Shown piece after piece: positions 45,594 through 54,092 of a stretch of 64,000 bases of DNA. Origin of the DNA: Streptomyces sindenensis (GTDB taxonomy: Bacteria > Actinomycetota > Actinomycetes > Streptomycetales > Streptomycetaceae); assembly GCF_014649035.1 (NCBI RefSeq), contig NZ_BMSG01000011.1:1-64000 (forward strand), given 5' to 3'. Under the pieces are notes generated by a model. The model ran no database searches, had not been told where the DNA came from, and saw nothing but the letters and a program-made list of their open reading frames with translations. A program made the position numbers and the translations under genes. Position 1 is the first letter of the stretch. Each line of letters begins with the position of its first letter.

Positions 45594-46108
45594 TACGCGC
45601 GCTCAGACAGCGTGCCGGGAGGAGACAGCTGATGGTGCCCGAGGCCGAAGTGCGTGATGTCCTCGACGAGCTCCAGCGGTTACGCGCCCGGGTCCCGCTG
45701 CTCTCCGGGGCGCTGGCCGCCTCCACCGACGGGCTCGTCCTGGCCCACGACACCCCGGGCGTCGAGGCGGAGGGCGTCGCCGCCCTCACCGCCGCCGCCC
45801 TCGGCGTCTCCATCCGCATGACCGACGCCACCGGCCGGGGCGGCTTCCGGGAACTGCTGGTCCGCGGCGGCAGCGGCTACATCGCCACCTACGCCGCGGG
45901 CTCCTCCGCCGTCCTGACCCTGCTCGCCGAGGACCGCATCAACGTCGGCCGGCTCCATCTGGAGGGCCGCCGCGCGGGCGCCCGCATCGGCGAACTCGTC
46001 GACACCGCGCTGGAGCGCGTCGAGCGCCCCGCCGCGGCCACTCCCCGTGCCGCGCCGCCGCGCCCGGCCACCGCACCCGACCGCGCCCTGCCGCAACGCC
46101 CCACGTAA
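45590..46108 (+). CDS. Roadblock/LC7 domain protein containing a TTA codon
   Basis: 172 residues. The roadblock domain is clear: DELQRLRARVPLLSGALAASTDGLVLAHD, then VAALTAAALGVSIRMTD, FRELLVRGGSGYIATYAAG and AVLTLLAEDRINVGRLHLEGRR. Codon 31 is TTA (45680-45682, leucine in QRLRAR), so translation should depend on the bldA tRNA. The GTG start overlaps the upstream stop (GTGA). The Pro/Ala-rich tail (PAAATPRAAPPRPATAPD) is short and disordered. No G-protein or sensor kinase partner is present, unlike Streptomyces conservons. Confidence 0.8.
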   Translation: MIRALRQRAGRRQLMVPEAEVRDVLDELQRLRARVPLLSGALAASTDGLVLAHDTPGVEAEGVAALTAAALGVSIRMTDATGRGGFRELLVRGGSGYIATYAAGSSAVLTLLAEDRINVGRLHLEGRRAGARIGELVDTALERVERPAAATPRAAPPRPATAPDRALPQRPT

Positions 46109-46279
46109 CGCGCCTGCGCGCAGCGGTCGCCCGATTCCCCCCACCCGTACCGCCACAACCACCGGGACTCAGCCATCACGCAGAAGCCCGAGCACCAGCC
46201 CGCACGGAAACCGGCCCAGCGGCCGGCACAGAAACGGACCCGGTCACCACGGCCGGCCAGGGAAAGGAAACGAGCCACC

Positions 46280-46654
46280 ATGGCGAACACCGAAGCGTCT
46301 TTGAAGGAAGCGATGAGCTCGATCGAGGGCACCACGGGTGTCGCCCTCGTCGACTACACGAGCGGAATGGCCCTCGGCACGCTCGGCGGCGGCAAGGACT
46401 TCAACCTGGAGGTCGCCGCCGCGGGCAACACCGACGTGATCCGCGCCAAGCTCCGCACCATGGAACACCTGGGGCTCAAGGAGGAGATCGAGGACATCCT
46501 CATCACCCTGGGCACCCAGTACCACCTGATCCGGCTGCTCAAGACCCGTGGCGGCAACGGCCTGTTCCTCTACCTGGTGCTGGACTCGAGCCGGGCGAAC
46601 CTGGCGATGGCCCGCCACCAGCTGAAGAAGATCGAGGCGGAGCTGGAGGTCTGA
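46280..46654 (+). CDS. Roadblock/LC7-like protein
   Basis: 124 residues: [41 protein letters not shown] is split by a turn at DYTSG, followed by [31 protein letters not shown] and a final helix [17 protein letters not shown]. It is paralogous to the first gene of this operon. The 171-bp gap before it shows no terminator, so it is probably co-transcribed. GGAAACG lies before ATG 46280. Confidence 0.75.
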   Translation: MANTEASLKEAMSSIEGTTGVALVDYTSGMALGTLGGGKDFNLEVAAAGNTDVIRAKLRTMEHLGLKEEIEDILITLGTQYHLIRLLKTRGGNGLFLYLVLDSSRANLAMARHQLKKIEAELEV

Positions 46655-46685
46655 CCCGTCCGGGGCGGCGCGGGGCCCTCGGGTC

Positions 46686-47531
46686 TCACTCCACGAACAG
46701 GCCGCGCGCCGCCGCCCGTACGTCGAACTCCTCCAACCGCGCCTGGGCGTCGGGCAGTCCGTCGCACATCGCCTCCAGCAGCACCCGGCCGAGGAGCATC
46801 GGCGCGCAGACGGTGTCGAAGGAGAGCCCGGAGCCGATCGCCGCCGGGAGCAGCAGGTCGCTGTGCTTGGCGACGGGCGCGAAGGCGGAGTCGGCGACCG
46901 TCACGACGGTCAGCCCCTGGTCCCGGGCGTACGCGAGCGCGTCCACGCTCTCCTTGGGGTGACGCGGCAGGGCGAAGCACATCAGGGCGGTGGCCCCGGC
47001 CCGGCGGGCGGAGTCGATCCGGTCGGCCAGCATGGTGCCGCCCTCGTCGAGCACCCGGACGTCGGGGTGCACCTTGGCGGCGAAGTAGCCGAAGCCGCGC
47101 GCCTGCGAGGAGGCGGCGCGCAGCCCGAGCACCGGCAGGGGCCGGGAGGCGGCGAGCAGCCGGCCGGCCCGCTCGACGGGCGCGGGGTCGGCGAGCATGT
47201 CACTGAGGTGCTGGAGGTTCTCGATCTCGGCGCGGACGGCCTGCTGGTACTCGTTGTACGTCTCCCCCGCCTCCTCCTGCTCCGCCTCGGCGGGCGCGAC
47301 CTCGCGCAGGTGCCTGCGCAGCGCCGGATAGCCGTCGAAGCCGAGGGCGACGGCGAAGCGGGTGACGGAGGGCTGGCTGACCCCGGCCAGCTCGGCCAGC
47401 TCGACGCTGGAGAGGAACGGCGCGTCGGCGGCCCGGCGGACCATGCAGTGTGCGATGCGCCGCTGGGTGGGTGTGAGCCGGTGGCCCTCGAAGAGCCGCT
47501 GCAACCGTGCGGCGGGGCTGCTCCCCCTCAT
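46686..47531 (-). CDS. MurR/RpiR family transcriptional regulator
   Basis: 281 residues. The N-terminal HTH_6 domain (LTPTQRRIAHCMVRRAADAPFLSS, then ELAGVSQPSVTRFAVALGFDGYPALRRHL) is followed by an SIS sugar-phosphate-binding domain (about 120-250; VLGLRAASSQARGFGYFA, ALMCFALPRHPKESVDAL, VTVADSAFAPVA). The effector is probably a phosphosugar or related metabolite. It is 4 kb from the hut operon and could be its regulator, but this is only suggested by distance. ATG 47531 follows GAGGGG; a palindrome lies 66-87 bp upstream. Confidence 0.88.
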   Translation of the reverse strand: MRGSSPAARLQRLFEGHRLTPTQRRIAHCMVRRAADAPFLSSVELAELAGVSQPSVTRFAVALGFDGYPALRRHLREVAPAEAEQEEAGETYNEYQQAVRAEIENLQHLSDMLADPAPVERAGRLLAASRPLPVLGLRAASSQARGFGYFAAKVHPDVRVLDEGGTMLADRIDSARRAGATALMCFALPRHPKESVDALAYARDQGLTVVTVADSAFAPVAKHSDLLLPAAIGSGLSFDTVCAPMLLGRVLLEAMCDGLPDAQARLEEFDVRAAARGLFVE

Positions 47532-47596
47532 GCTGTCCCCTCGTTGGATCCGTCGCGCCACGACCGGCGCCGACCGTTCTATTCAGCCAGGAAGGA

Positions 47597-47618
47597 TGCT
47601 GTATGTCCATATGCAGCA
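47597..47618. promoter_or_regulatory. Palindrome upstream of the RpiR gene
   Basis: Arms TGCTGTAT and ATGCAGCA (7 of 8 matching) with a 6-base centre. It lies between the rpiR-type gene and the divergent small membrane protein gene, a typical autoregulatory position. A lone CTATTCA, like the hut operator arm, is at 47579-47585. Confidence 0.45.
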
Positions 47619-47725
47619 GCTGGCCGGAAGGAGACCGCGGGAGACCCGCGAGGGGGGTTGGCCGCGACAAAACCCGGGGGTTAGCCCCACTGTCACGGGG
47701 GCCTGGACTCCGTACCGTCATCTCC

Positions 47726-48142
47726 ATGGAAGCCCGTGACCACGAGCTCAAGAAGGAGCTCGCCGCCACCCTCCAGGCCCGCGGCGAGCTGGGTGCGGAG
47801 TACGAGTCCGTGCTCATCGAATCGTTCCTGGAGAAGGTCGAGCAGCGCCTCGACACCACGCTCGACCGCAGGGTCCGCCGCCAGCTCGCCGAGCAGCAGA
47901 CGGCCGGTGTCCGGGGCGCCCGTCCGGCTCAGCCGGAGAGCTTCGGGGAGCGGTACGCGCTGGGGATCGCCTCGTTGATCCTGGCCGTCCCGCTGTCCGC
48001 GATCGGCGTCGCGAACGCCGGGATCGAGGGGCTGGTGGTGGCCTGGCTGGGCATCGTCGGCGTCAACGCGTTCCAGGCGGCGCGGGGCGGGGGGCTGTTC
48101 CGCCGCCGGGACGAACGGGCGTCGTCCGACTGGAAGGACTGA
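47726..48142 (+). CDS. Small membrane protein, unknown function
   Basis: 138 residues. A helical N-terminus (KKELAATLQARGELGAEYESVLIESFLEKVEQRLD) is followed by two close membrane segments (YALGIASLILAVPLSAIGVA and IEGLVVAWLGIVGVNAF, about 85-125) and an Arg-rich tail. This is typical of actinobacterial conserved membrane proteins with no known function. Transcribed divergently from the RpiR regulator and possibly sharing its operator. Confidence 0.7.
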   Translation: MEARDHELKKELAATLQARGELGAEYESVLIESFLEKVEQRLDTTLDRRVRRQLAEQQTAGVRGARPAQPESFGERYALGIASLILAVPLSAIGVANAGIEGLVVAWLGIVGVNAFQAARGGGLFRRRDERASSDWKD

Positions 48143-48183
48143 GCCCGGCGCGGGCGGAGACGGGGCGAGCCCGGACGTTATGT

Positions 48184-48240
48184 CGCGGGGACCGCCGCAC
48201 CCCCGGTCACCCGGGGGGCGGGACGACGGCGGTCCCCGCG
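48184..48240. terminator. Terminator between convergent genes
   Basis: A perfect 14-bp stem (48184-48197 with 48227-48240); the interior CCCCCGG/CCGGGGGG can fold further. It is 41 bp after the small membrane protein stop. Confidence 0.75.
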
Positions 48241-48477
48241 AGGGACGCGGTCCGGGTCAGGGCCGGATGCTCGCGTCCGGGCGACGGTGGAGGTCCGGGA
48301 GCCGCTCCGTAGTCCGGTGTCGCCGTTCTGGGTGCCGGCGGGTTCCCCTGCCGACACCCACCAATGTGCCGGAGCCGTGTTAAGCGGGTGCTGCGCGGAC
48401 ATGACGTGCTCGTACCGTCTTCGCGAAGCCCGGCCACCGGGCGCCTCCCGGGGCTGCCCCGGAGACCCCCCGGACCG
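48241..48477. other. Non-coding gap with a hairpin
   Basis: No gene seen. A strong imperfect hairpin lies at 48330-48359 (outer arms GGGTG/CACCC) downstream of the leftward cystathionine beta-synthase gene and may end its transcript. Confidence 0.5.
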
Positions 48478-49884
48478 TCAGGCCTTCGCCGTGCCCGCGT
48501 CCTTGGCCAGGAACGCCAGCAGGTCCTGCCTGCTGACGACGCCCTTCGGCTTGCCCTCGACGAGCACGATCGCCGCGTCGGCGCCCTCCGTGCCGCTGAG
48601 CACGGCCATCAGGTCCTCGACCGGCTCGCCGGAGCCGACCTGCGGCAGCGGGGCCGACATGTGCTTCTCCAGCGGGTCGGTCAGCGAGGCGCGCTGGGTG
48701 AACAACGCGTCCAGCAGCTGCCGTTCCACGACGGAGCCGATGACCTCGGCGGCCATCACGTCCGGGTGGCCGGCGCCCGGTTTCACGATCGGCATCTGCG
48801 AGACGCCGTACTCGCGCAGCACCTCGATGGCCTCACCGACCGTCTCCTCCGGGTGCATGTGGACGAGGGAGGGCATCGGGCCCTCCTTGAAGTCCAGGAC
48901 CGCGCCGACGTTGGCGGAGGCGCCCGAGTCCTCCAGGAAGCCGTAGTCCGCCATCCACTCGTCGTTGAAGATCTTGCTCAGGTAGCCGCGCCCGCTGTCG
49001 GGGAGCAGGACCACGACGACGTCGTCGGGACCGAGCCGCTTGGCGACCTCCAGGGCGCCGACGACCGCCATGCCGCACGAACCGCCGACGAGCAGGCCCT
49101 CCTCCTTGGCGAGGCGGCGGGTCATCTGGAAGGAGTCCTTGTCGGACACCGCGACGATCTCGTCCGTCACCTCGCGGTCGTAGGCGCTCGGCCAGAAGTC
49201 CTCGCCGACGCCCTCGACCAGATACGGCCGACCGGAGCCGCCGGAGTAGACCGAGCCCTCCGGGTCCGCGCCGATGACCTGGACCGCGCCGTCGCTGATC
49301 TCCTTGAGATAGCGGCCGGTGCCGCTGATGGTGCCGCCGGTGCCGACGCCCGCGACGAAGTGGGTGATCTTCCCCTCCGTCTGCTCCCACAGCTCGGGAC
49401 CGGTGGTCTCGTAGTGCGAGCGCGGGTTGTTCGGGTTGGAGTACTGGTCGGGCTTCCAGGCGCCCGGCGTCTCGGTGACCAGCCGGTCGGAGACGTTGTA
49501 GTACGAGTCCGGGTGCTCGGGGTCAACGGCGGTGGGGCAGACGACGACCTCGGCGCCGTACGCCCGCAGCACGTTGATCTTGTCCGTGGACACCTTGTCC
49601 GGGCAGACGAAGATGCACTTGTAGCCCTTCTGCTGCGCGACGATGGCGAGGCCGACGCCGGTGTTGCCGCTGGTCGGCTCGACGATCGTGCCGCCGGGCT
49701 TCAGCTCCCCGCTCTGCTCGGCCGCCTCGATCATGCGCAGCGCGATGCGGTCCTTCACGGACCCGCCGGGGTTGAAGTACTCGACCTTGGCCAGGACGGT
49801 CGCCTGGATACCTGCCGTGACGTTGCGCAGCCTCACCAGCGGGGTGTTGCCGACAAGACTGATCATCGAATCGTGGAATTGCAC
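48478..49884 (-). CDS. Cystathionine beta-synthase
   Basis: 468 residues. The PLP fold-II domain (about 1-320) has NTPLVRLRNVT, NPGGSVKDRIALRM with the PLP lysine, EPTSGNTGVGLA, GVGTGGTISGTGRYL and VGGSCGMAVVG. A pair of CBS domains (about 335-460) forms the C-terminal regulatory half. It condenses serine (or O-acetylserine) with homocysteine or sulfide, in trans-sulfuration or cysteine synthesis; the CBS pair and lack of heme-binding N-terminus are usual for actinobacterial enzymes. GTG 49884 follows GGAG. Divergent from the SGNH hydrolase. Confidence 0.9.
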   Translation of the reverse strand: MQFHDSMISLVGNTPLVRLRNVTAGIQATVLAKVEYFNPGGSVKDRIALRMIEAAEQSGELKPGGTIVEPTSGNTGVGLAIVAQQKGYKCIFVCPDKVSTDKINVLRAYGAEVVVCPTAVDPEHPDSYYNVSDRLVTETPGAWKPDQYSNPNNPRSHYETTGPELWEQTEGKITHFVAGVGTGGTISGTGRYLKEISDGAVQVIGADPEGSVYSGGSGRPYLVEGVGEDFWPSAYDREVTDEIVAVSDKDSFQMTRRLAKEEGLLVGGSCGMAVVGALEVAKRLGPDDVVVVLLPDSGRGYLSKIFNDEWMADYGFLEDSGASANVGAVLDFKEGPMPSLVHMHPEETVGEAIEVLREYGVSQMPIVKPGAGHPDVMAAEVIGSVVERQLLDALFTQRASLTDPLEKHMSAPLPQVGSGEPVEDLMAVLSGTEGADAAIVLVEGKPKGVVSRQDLLAFLAKDAGTAKA

Positions 49885-50028
49885 CGTGTACTCCGGGATC
49901 TCCGAGATGGTCCGGCCCAGAGTATGCGTACGGGACGCACTGTGCGTACGGGAAGGAGTACACGGAGCCCCGAGCGGGGCAAGTAGGTACGTGTACGGCT
50001 GTACGGCGAGAAGGAGGTGGACCGGACT

Positions 50029-51045
50029 GTGTCGAGAGCAAGGGTGGCACGGCGGATCGCGGCGGGCGCGGCCTACGGCGGTGGCAGCATCGGGTTGATC
50101 GGTGCGGCGGCCGTGGGCGTGTTCCTGGCGGAGGTCCAGCTCGCGAAGAGGCAGGTGGGCGGTGGGACGGCTCCGGTTCCGCCGAGTGCGGACGGGCGGT
50201 ACGGAGTGGCGTTCGCCGGACCGAACGACCCGATGCGGCTCGGGATGCTCGGGGACTCGACGGCCGCGGGGCAGGGGGTGCGGCGGGCCGGGCAGACCCC
50301 GGGGGCGCTGCTCGCCTCGGGTCTCGCGGCGGTGTCCGAGCGGCCGGTGGATCTGCGGAACGTGGCCCTGCCCGGGGCCCGGTCGGACGATCTGGAGCGG
50401 CAGGTGTCGCTGCTGCTCGCGGATCCGGCGCGGGTCCCGGACGTCTGCGTGATCATGATCGGGGCGAACGACGTCACCCACCGGATGCCCGCGACCCAGT
50501 CGGTGCGCTGTCTGACGACGGCGGTGCGCAGGCTGCGGACGGCGGGGGCGGAGGTGGTCGTCGGGACCTGCCCGGACCTGGGCACGATCGAGCCGGTCTA
50601 CCAGCCGCTGCGCTGGCTGGCCCGGCGGGTGAGCCGGCAACTGGCGGCGGCGCAGACGATCGGCACGGTGGAGCAGGGCGGGCGCACGGTGTCGCTGGGC
50701 GATCTGCTGGGCCCCGAGTTCGCGGCGAACCCGCGCGAACTGTTCGGCCCGGACAACTACCACCCCTCGGCCGAGGGCTACGCCACGGCGGCCATGGCGG
50801 TGCTGCCCACGCTCTGCGCGGTGCTGGGCCTGTGGCCGGAGACCGACCGGCTGGACGGGGCGCGGCGCGAGGACATCCTGCCGGTGGCCAAGGCGGCCTC
50901 CCAGGCGGCCCGGGAGGCCGGTACGGAGGTCACGGGGGCGCGGGCGCCCTGGGCCCTCCTCAAGCACCGCAGGCGGCGGCGTCTGCCCGCCTCCACGGAA
51001 CCCACCCCGCACGCCCACCCGGACGCCGCCCACGGGCACGCGTGA
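50029..51045 (+). CDS. Membrane-anchored SGNH/GDSL hydrolase
   Basis: 338 residues. An N-terminal membrane segment (about 9-33, IAAGAAYGGGSIGLIGAAAVGVF) is followed by an SGNH domain: LGMLGDSTAAGQGVRRA (nucleophile Ser), NVALPGARSDDLERQV, MIGANDVTHR and the C-terminal GPDNYHPSAEGYATAA with the catalytic His. Such proteins act as esterases or lipases at the outer face of the membrane. GTG 50029 is favoured by AAGGAGG with 11 bases spacing; GTG 50017 overlaps that site. Confidence 0.85.
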   Translation: MSRARVARRIAAGAAYGGGSIGLIGAAAVGVFLAEVQLAKRQVGGGTAPVPPSADGRYGVAFAGPNDPMRLGMLGDSTAAGQGVRRAGQTPGALLASGLAAVSERPVDLRNVALPGARSDDLERQVSLLLADPARVPDVCVIMIGANDVTHRMPATQSVRCLTTAVRRLRTAGAEVVVGTCPDLGTIEPVYQPLRWLARRVSRQLAAAQTIGTVEQGGRTVSLGDLLGPEFAANPRELFGPDNYHPSAEGYATAAMAVLPTLCAVLGLWPETDRLDGARREDILPVAKAASQAAREAGTEVTGARAPWALLKHRRRRRLPASTEPTPHAHPDAAHGHA

Positions 51046-51222
51046 CGGTGGGCGGCCACGGCCACGCGTGACGGCCGGCGCCGACGGCAGGCCGTGCTGA
51101 GCAAGCGCTTAGAAAAGAGTCCCGCATCACACGGCCTGCCGGGTGACCCCGGCGATACGTCCGGGTAACTTCCAGAGGAGTTCTGCCGTCCACACAGCCT
51201 TCCAGCCCCTTGGAGCCGCGTG

Positions 51223-52443
51223 ATGCCCGAAGCCGTGATCGTCTCTGCCGCCCGTTCGCCGATCGGCCGCGCCTTCAAGGGGTCCCTGAAGGACCTGCGC
51301 GCGGACGACCTGACCGCCACGATCATCCAGACCGCGCTGGCCAAGGTCCCCGAGCTGGACCCGAAGGACATCGACGACCTGATGCTGGGCTGCGGTCTGC
51401 CCGGCGGCGAGCAGGGCAACAACCTGGGCCGCATCATCGCCGTACAGATGGGGATGGACCACCTTCCCGGCTGTACGGTCACCCGCTACTGCTCCTCCTC
51501 GCTGCAGACCAGCCGGATGGCGCTGCACGCGATCAAGGCGGGCGAGGGCGACGTCTTCATCTCGGCCGGTGTCGAGATGGTGTCCCGCTTCACCAAGGGC
51601 AACTCCGACAGCCTGCCGGACACGCACAACCCGCTGTTCGCCGACGCCGAGGCCCGCACCGCCGCCCGCGCCGAGCAGACCGGCACCGACTGGCACGACC
51701 CGCGCGAGGACGGCCTCGTCCCGGACGCGTACATCGCGATGGGGCAGACCGCGGAGAACCTGGCCCGCCTCAAGGGCGTCACCCGCCAGGACATGGACGA
51801 GTTCGGCGTACGATCGCAGAACCTCGCCGAGGAAGCCCTGAAGAACGGCTTCTGGGAGCGGGAGATCACCCCGGTCACCACCCCCGACGGCACCGTGGTC
51901 GCCAAGGACGACGGCCCGCGCGCGGGCGTCACCATGGAGGGCGTGCAGGGCCTGAAGCCGGTGTTCCGCCCCGACGGCCTGGTCACCGCGGCCAACTGCT
52001 GCCCGCTCAACGACGGCGCGGCGGCCCTGGTGATCATGTCCGACACCAAGGCGCGCGAGCTGGGCCTGACCCCGCTGGCCCGGATCGTCTCCACCGGCGT
52101 CTCCGGCCTCTCCCCCGAGATCATGGGCTACGGCCCGGTCGAGGCCAGCAAGCAGGCGCTGAAGCGGGCCGGCCTGACCGTCGACGACATCGACCTCGCC
52201 GAGATCAACGAGGCGTTCGCCGCCCAGGTCATCCCCTCCTACCGGGACCTCGGCCTGCCGCTGGAGAAGGTCAACGTCAACGGCGGCGCGATCGCCGTCG
52301 GCCACCCCTTCGGCATGACCGGCGCCCGCATCACCGGCACGCTGATCAACAGCCTCCAGTTCCACGACAAGCAGTTCGGCCTGGAGACCATGTGCGTGGG
52401 CGGCGGCCAGGGCATGGCGATGGTGATCGAGCGGCTGAGCTGA
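51223..52443 (+). CDS. Thiolase (acetyl-CoA acetyltransferase)
   Basis: 406 residues. The reactive cysteine lies in [15 protein letters not shown] near residue 92, and the C-terminal signatures are [19 protein letters not shown] and [14 protein letters not shown] with the second Cys. NEAFAAQV supplies the conserved Asn. It condenses or cleaves acyl-CoA thioesters in beta-oxidation or acetoacetyl-CoA formation. ATG 51223 lies 8 bases after GGAG. An 8-bp palindrome AAGCGCTT is 113 bp upstream and may be an operator. Confidence 0.92.
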   Translation: MPEAVIVSAARSPIGRAFKGSLKDLRADDLTATIIQTALAKVPELDPKDIDDLMLGCGLPGGEQGNNLGRIIAVQMGMDHLPGCTVTRYCSSSLQTSRMALHAIKAGEGDVFISAGVEMVSRFTKGNSDSLPDTHNPLFADAEARTAARAEQTGTDWHDPREDGLVPDAYIAMGQTAENLARLKGVTRQDMDEFGVRSQNLAEEALKNGFWEREITPVTTPDGTVVAKDDGPRAGVTMEGVQGLKPVFRPDGLVTAANCCPLNDGAAALVIMSDTKARELGLTPLARIVSTGVSGLSPEIMGYGPVEASKQALKRAGLTVDDIDLAEINEAFAAQVIPSYRDLGLPLEKVNVNGGAIAVGHPFGMTGARITGTLINSLQFHDKQFGLETMCVGGGQGMAMVIERLS

Positions 52444-52472
52444 GCCGCAGCGAGCTCCGACCGTGACCGAAT

Positions 52473-52505
52473 CTCCCCCAGGATGTGATCTGCGTCCCGG
52501 GGGAG
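52473..52505 (+). terminator. Hairpin after the thiolase gene
   Basis: A 7-bp stem CTCCCCC/GGGGGAG around a ~19-base interior lies 30 bp downstream of the stop. Confidence 0.5.
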
Positions 52506-52655
52506 CGTCATTTCCGCAGGTCACAGCCGTTTGAGGCTAAACATCGGACCGAAAGACCTGTCCATTTCGTGACGTAATGCACTGACAGCGCGTACCGGTA
52601 CAGGCCAAGCTGATGTAGGAAGTCGGGGGTATCGATTGAGACCGGGAGTATGTCA

Positions 52656-53567
52656 GTGAGCGCCATGTCATTTGCCCTGTTGCTGACCACCGCCGCTGCC
52701 ACGGCCGTCGGCGCCGCCGCACTGCACGCCGCTCACGGGCTGCGCAAGCAGGTCGTGGCGCTGCGCTCGGAGCTGGCCGCCGGCCGTGCTTCCGGCGCAT
52801 CGGTGCCACCGCAGAGCCGCAGTGCGGCCACTCCCGCCGAGGAGATACGCGCGGCCGTCGCCGACGCCCTCGCCGAGGAGCGGGAGCGCGAGCTGGCCGA
52901 GGCGCGCGCCTTCTGGGCGGCCCAGGAGGCCCGTGACGCCGCCGACGCCCCGTCCCTGCTGGGCGGTCTGTCCGGCCTGGGCGACGACGCCCCGTACTAC
53001 CTGCCCCGGCAGGCCGACCTCGCCGGCCTGGAGTCGATGGACCTGGAGGCGGCCGAGGCGATGGAGGAGCTCGTCGAGCTCAGCGAGCGGACCCTCGCGG
53101 ACCACGAGGCCGGCGAGCTGACCGATCCGCCGGCCGACCTGGCGACGGACCCGGTGCCCGGGCTGCCGGAGATTGCGGAGTTCCCCGAGGACTCCCCCGA
53201 GCTGGCCGCCGCCCGCCGCCGCCACCCCTCTCACCCGGACTTCGTTCCCGTGCAGACGCCGGTGGTCACCGACCACGAGCGCACCGTGAACCGTCTTGAG
53301 GAGCTGGCCGACACCGCGACCGAACTGACCGATGTGCGGCCCGGCCCGCTGGGCACGCTCGACGTGTACGTCTTCGCCGACGGCACCACGCTCTGCATGA
53401 CCCCGGGCCACCGCGAGACCGCCGAGCGGCTCGCGGACGCGCTGCGGGCGGGCCGGCAGCCGGTGCTGCTGGGCGGCTCGGGCGTCTCGGGCGCCTACGC
53501 GCTGACCTTCTCCTGCGGTGAGGACAACGTGTACATCCTCGCCGATCGCGTCATCGCCTCGCTCTGA
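52656..53567 (+). CDS. Hypothetical protein with N-terminal membrane segment
   Basis: 303 residues. The start (MSFALLLTTAAATAVGAAALHAAHGLRKQV) is a single membrane helix or signal-anchor followed by a coiled acidic region (EEIRAAVADALAEERERELAEARAFWAAQEA). The C-terminal 90 residues look folded (GTLDVYVFADGTTLCMTPGHRETAERLADAL...LTFSCGEDNVYILADRVI). GTG 52656 has GGGAG 7 bases upstream; ATG 52650 is too close to it. No family recognised. In Streptomyces such genes are conserved near this locus. Confidence 0.7.
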   Translation: MSAMSFALLLTTAAATAVGAAALHAAHGLRKQVVALRSELAAGRASGASVPPQSRSAATPAEEIRAAVADALAEERERELAEARAFWAAQEARDAADAPSLLGGLSGLGDDAPYYLPRQADLAGLESMDLEAAEAMEELVELSERTLADHEAGELTDPPADLATDPVPGLPEIAEFPEDSPELAAARRRHPSHPDFVPVQTPVVTDHERTVNRLEELADTATELTDVRPGPLGTLDVYVFADGTTLCMTPGHRETAERLADALRAGRQPVLLGGSGVSGAYALTFSCGEDNVYILADRVIASL

Positions 53568-53573
53568 CCGCCG

Positions 53574-53596
53574 GGCGCGGGCCGCTCGCCCGCGCC
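53574..53596 (+). terminator. GC-rich hairpin between convergent genes
   Basis: A 9-bp stem GGCGCGGGC/GCCCGCGCC with a 5-base loop, 6 bp after the preceding stop. Confidence 0.45.
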
Positions 53597-53598
53597 GC

Positions 53599-53916
53599 TC
53601 ACGCGAAAGCCCGCGCCGCCGCTTCGTCGACATACCGCACGGCCTCGTCCAGTTCCCGGGACGGGGCCGTTTCCAGTGCCGCGGCCAGGTCCCGGCCGAC
53701 GACGGCGAGCTGGTCGCCCACGGCGAACATCCCGGCGTCCGGCAGCTCCCGCGGCTCGGCGTCCGGGGTCTCCAGCCGCTGGGCCCGTACGGCGAGCTCC
53801 CGGGCGGCGGCCAGCGCCTCGGCGGCCGCACCACGCTGGAGGCGGCTCTGCGGGGCCGAACGCAGCCGGTCGGCGAAACGGTCCACGGCCAGGATCAGAG
53901 GCGTCGTATCGAGCAC
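53599..53916 (-). CDS. Small hypothetical protein
   Basis: 105 residues, soluble and helical: VLDTTPLILAVDRFADRLRS, AAEALAAARELAVRAQRL and GDQLAVVGRDLAAALE. No motif or family recognised. GTG 53916 is the plausible start; the longer frame upstream has no support. Convergent with the previous gene, 31 bp apart. Confidence 0.6.
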   Translation of the reverse strand: MLDTTPLILAVDRFADRLRSAPQSRLQRGAAAEALAAARELAVRAQRLETPDAEPRELPDAGMFAVGDQLAVVGRDLAAALETAPSRELDEAVRYVDEAAARAFA

Positions 53917-54019
53917 CCGGCCGACCCTACGCGCCCCGCTTGCGCCCCCGCCAACGGCCCGATCCGCACAGTCGGCCCCGCACGCGCCCCGCACTGGCCC
54001 CGCACTGGCCCAGCGAACG

Positions 54020-54058
54020 CGGAACGGCCCGCAGGCGCCATGCCTGCGGGCCGTTCCG
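54020..54058 (-). terminator. Strong terminator after the Bax-inhibitor-like gene
   Basis: A perfect 17-bp stem (54020-54036 with 54042-54058) and a 5-base loop, 34 bp beyond the leftward stop codon. Confidence 0.8.
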
Positions 54059-54092
54059 GTGCTACGGGGTACTGCGGGTACTACGGGGCCGC

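Noticed and set aside
48478..51039. 853-codon frame extending cystathionine beta-synthase upstream
   Set aside because: The extension is antisense to the SGNH hydrolase; GTG 49884 has a good ribosome site and matches the family start.
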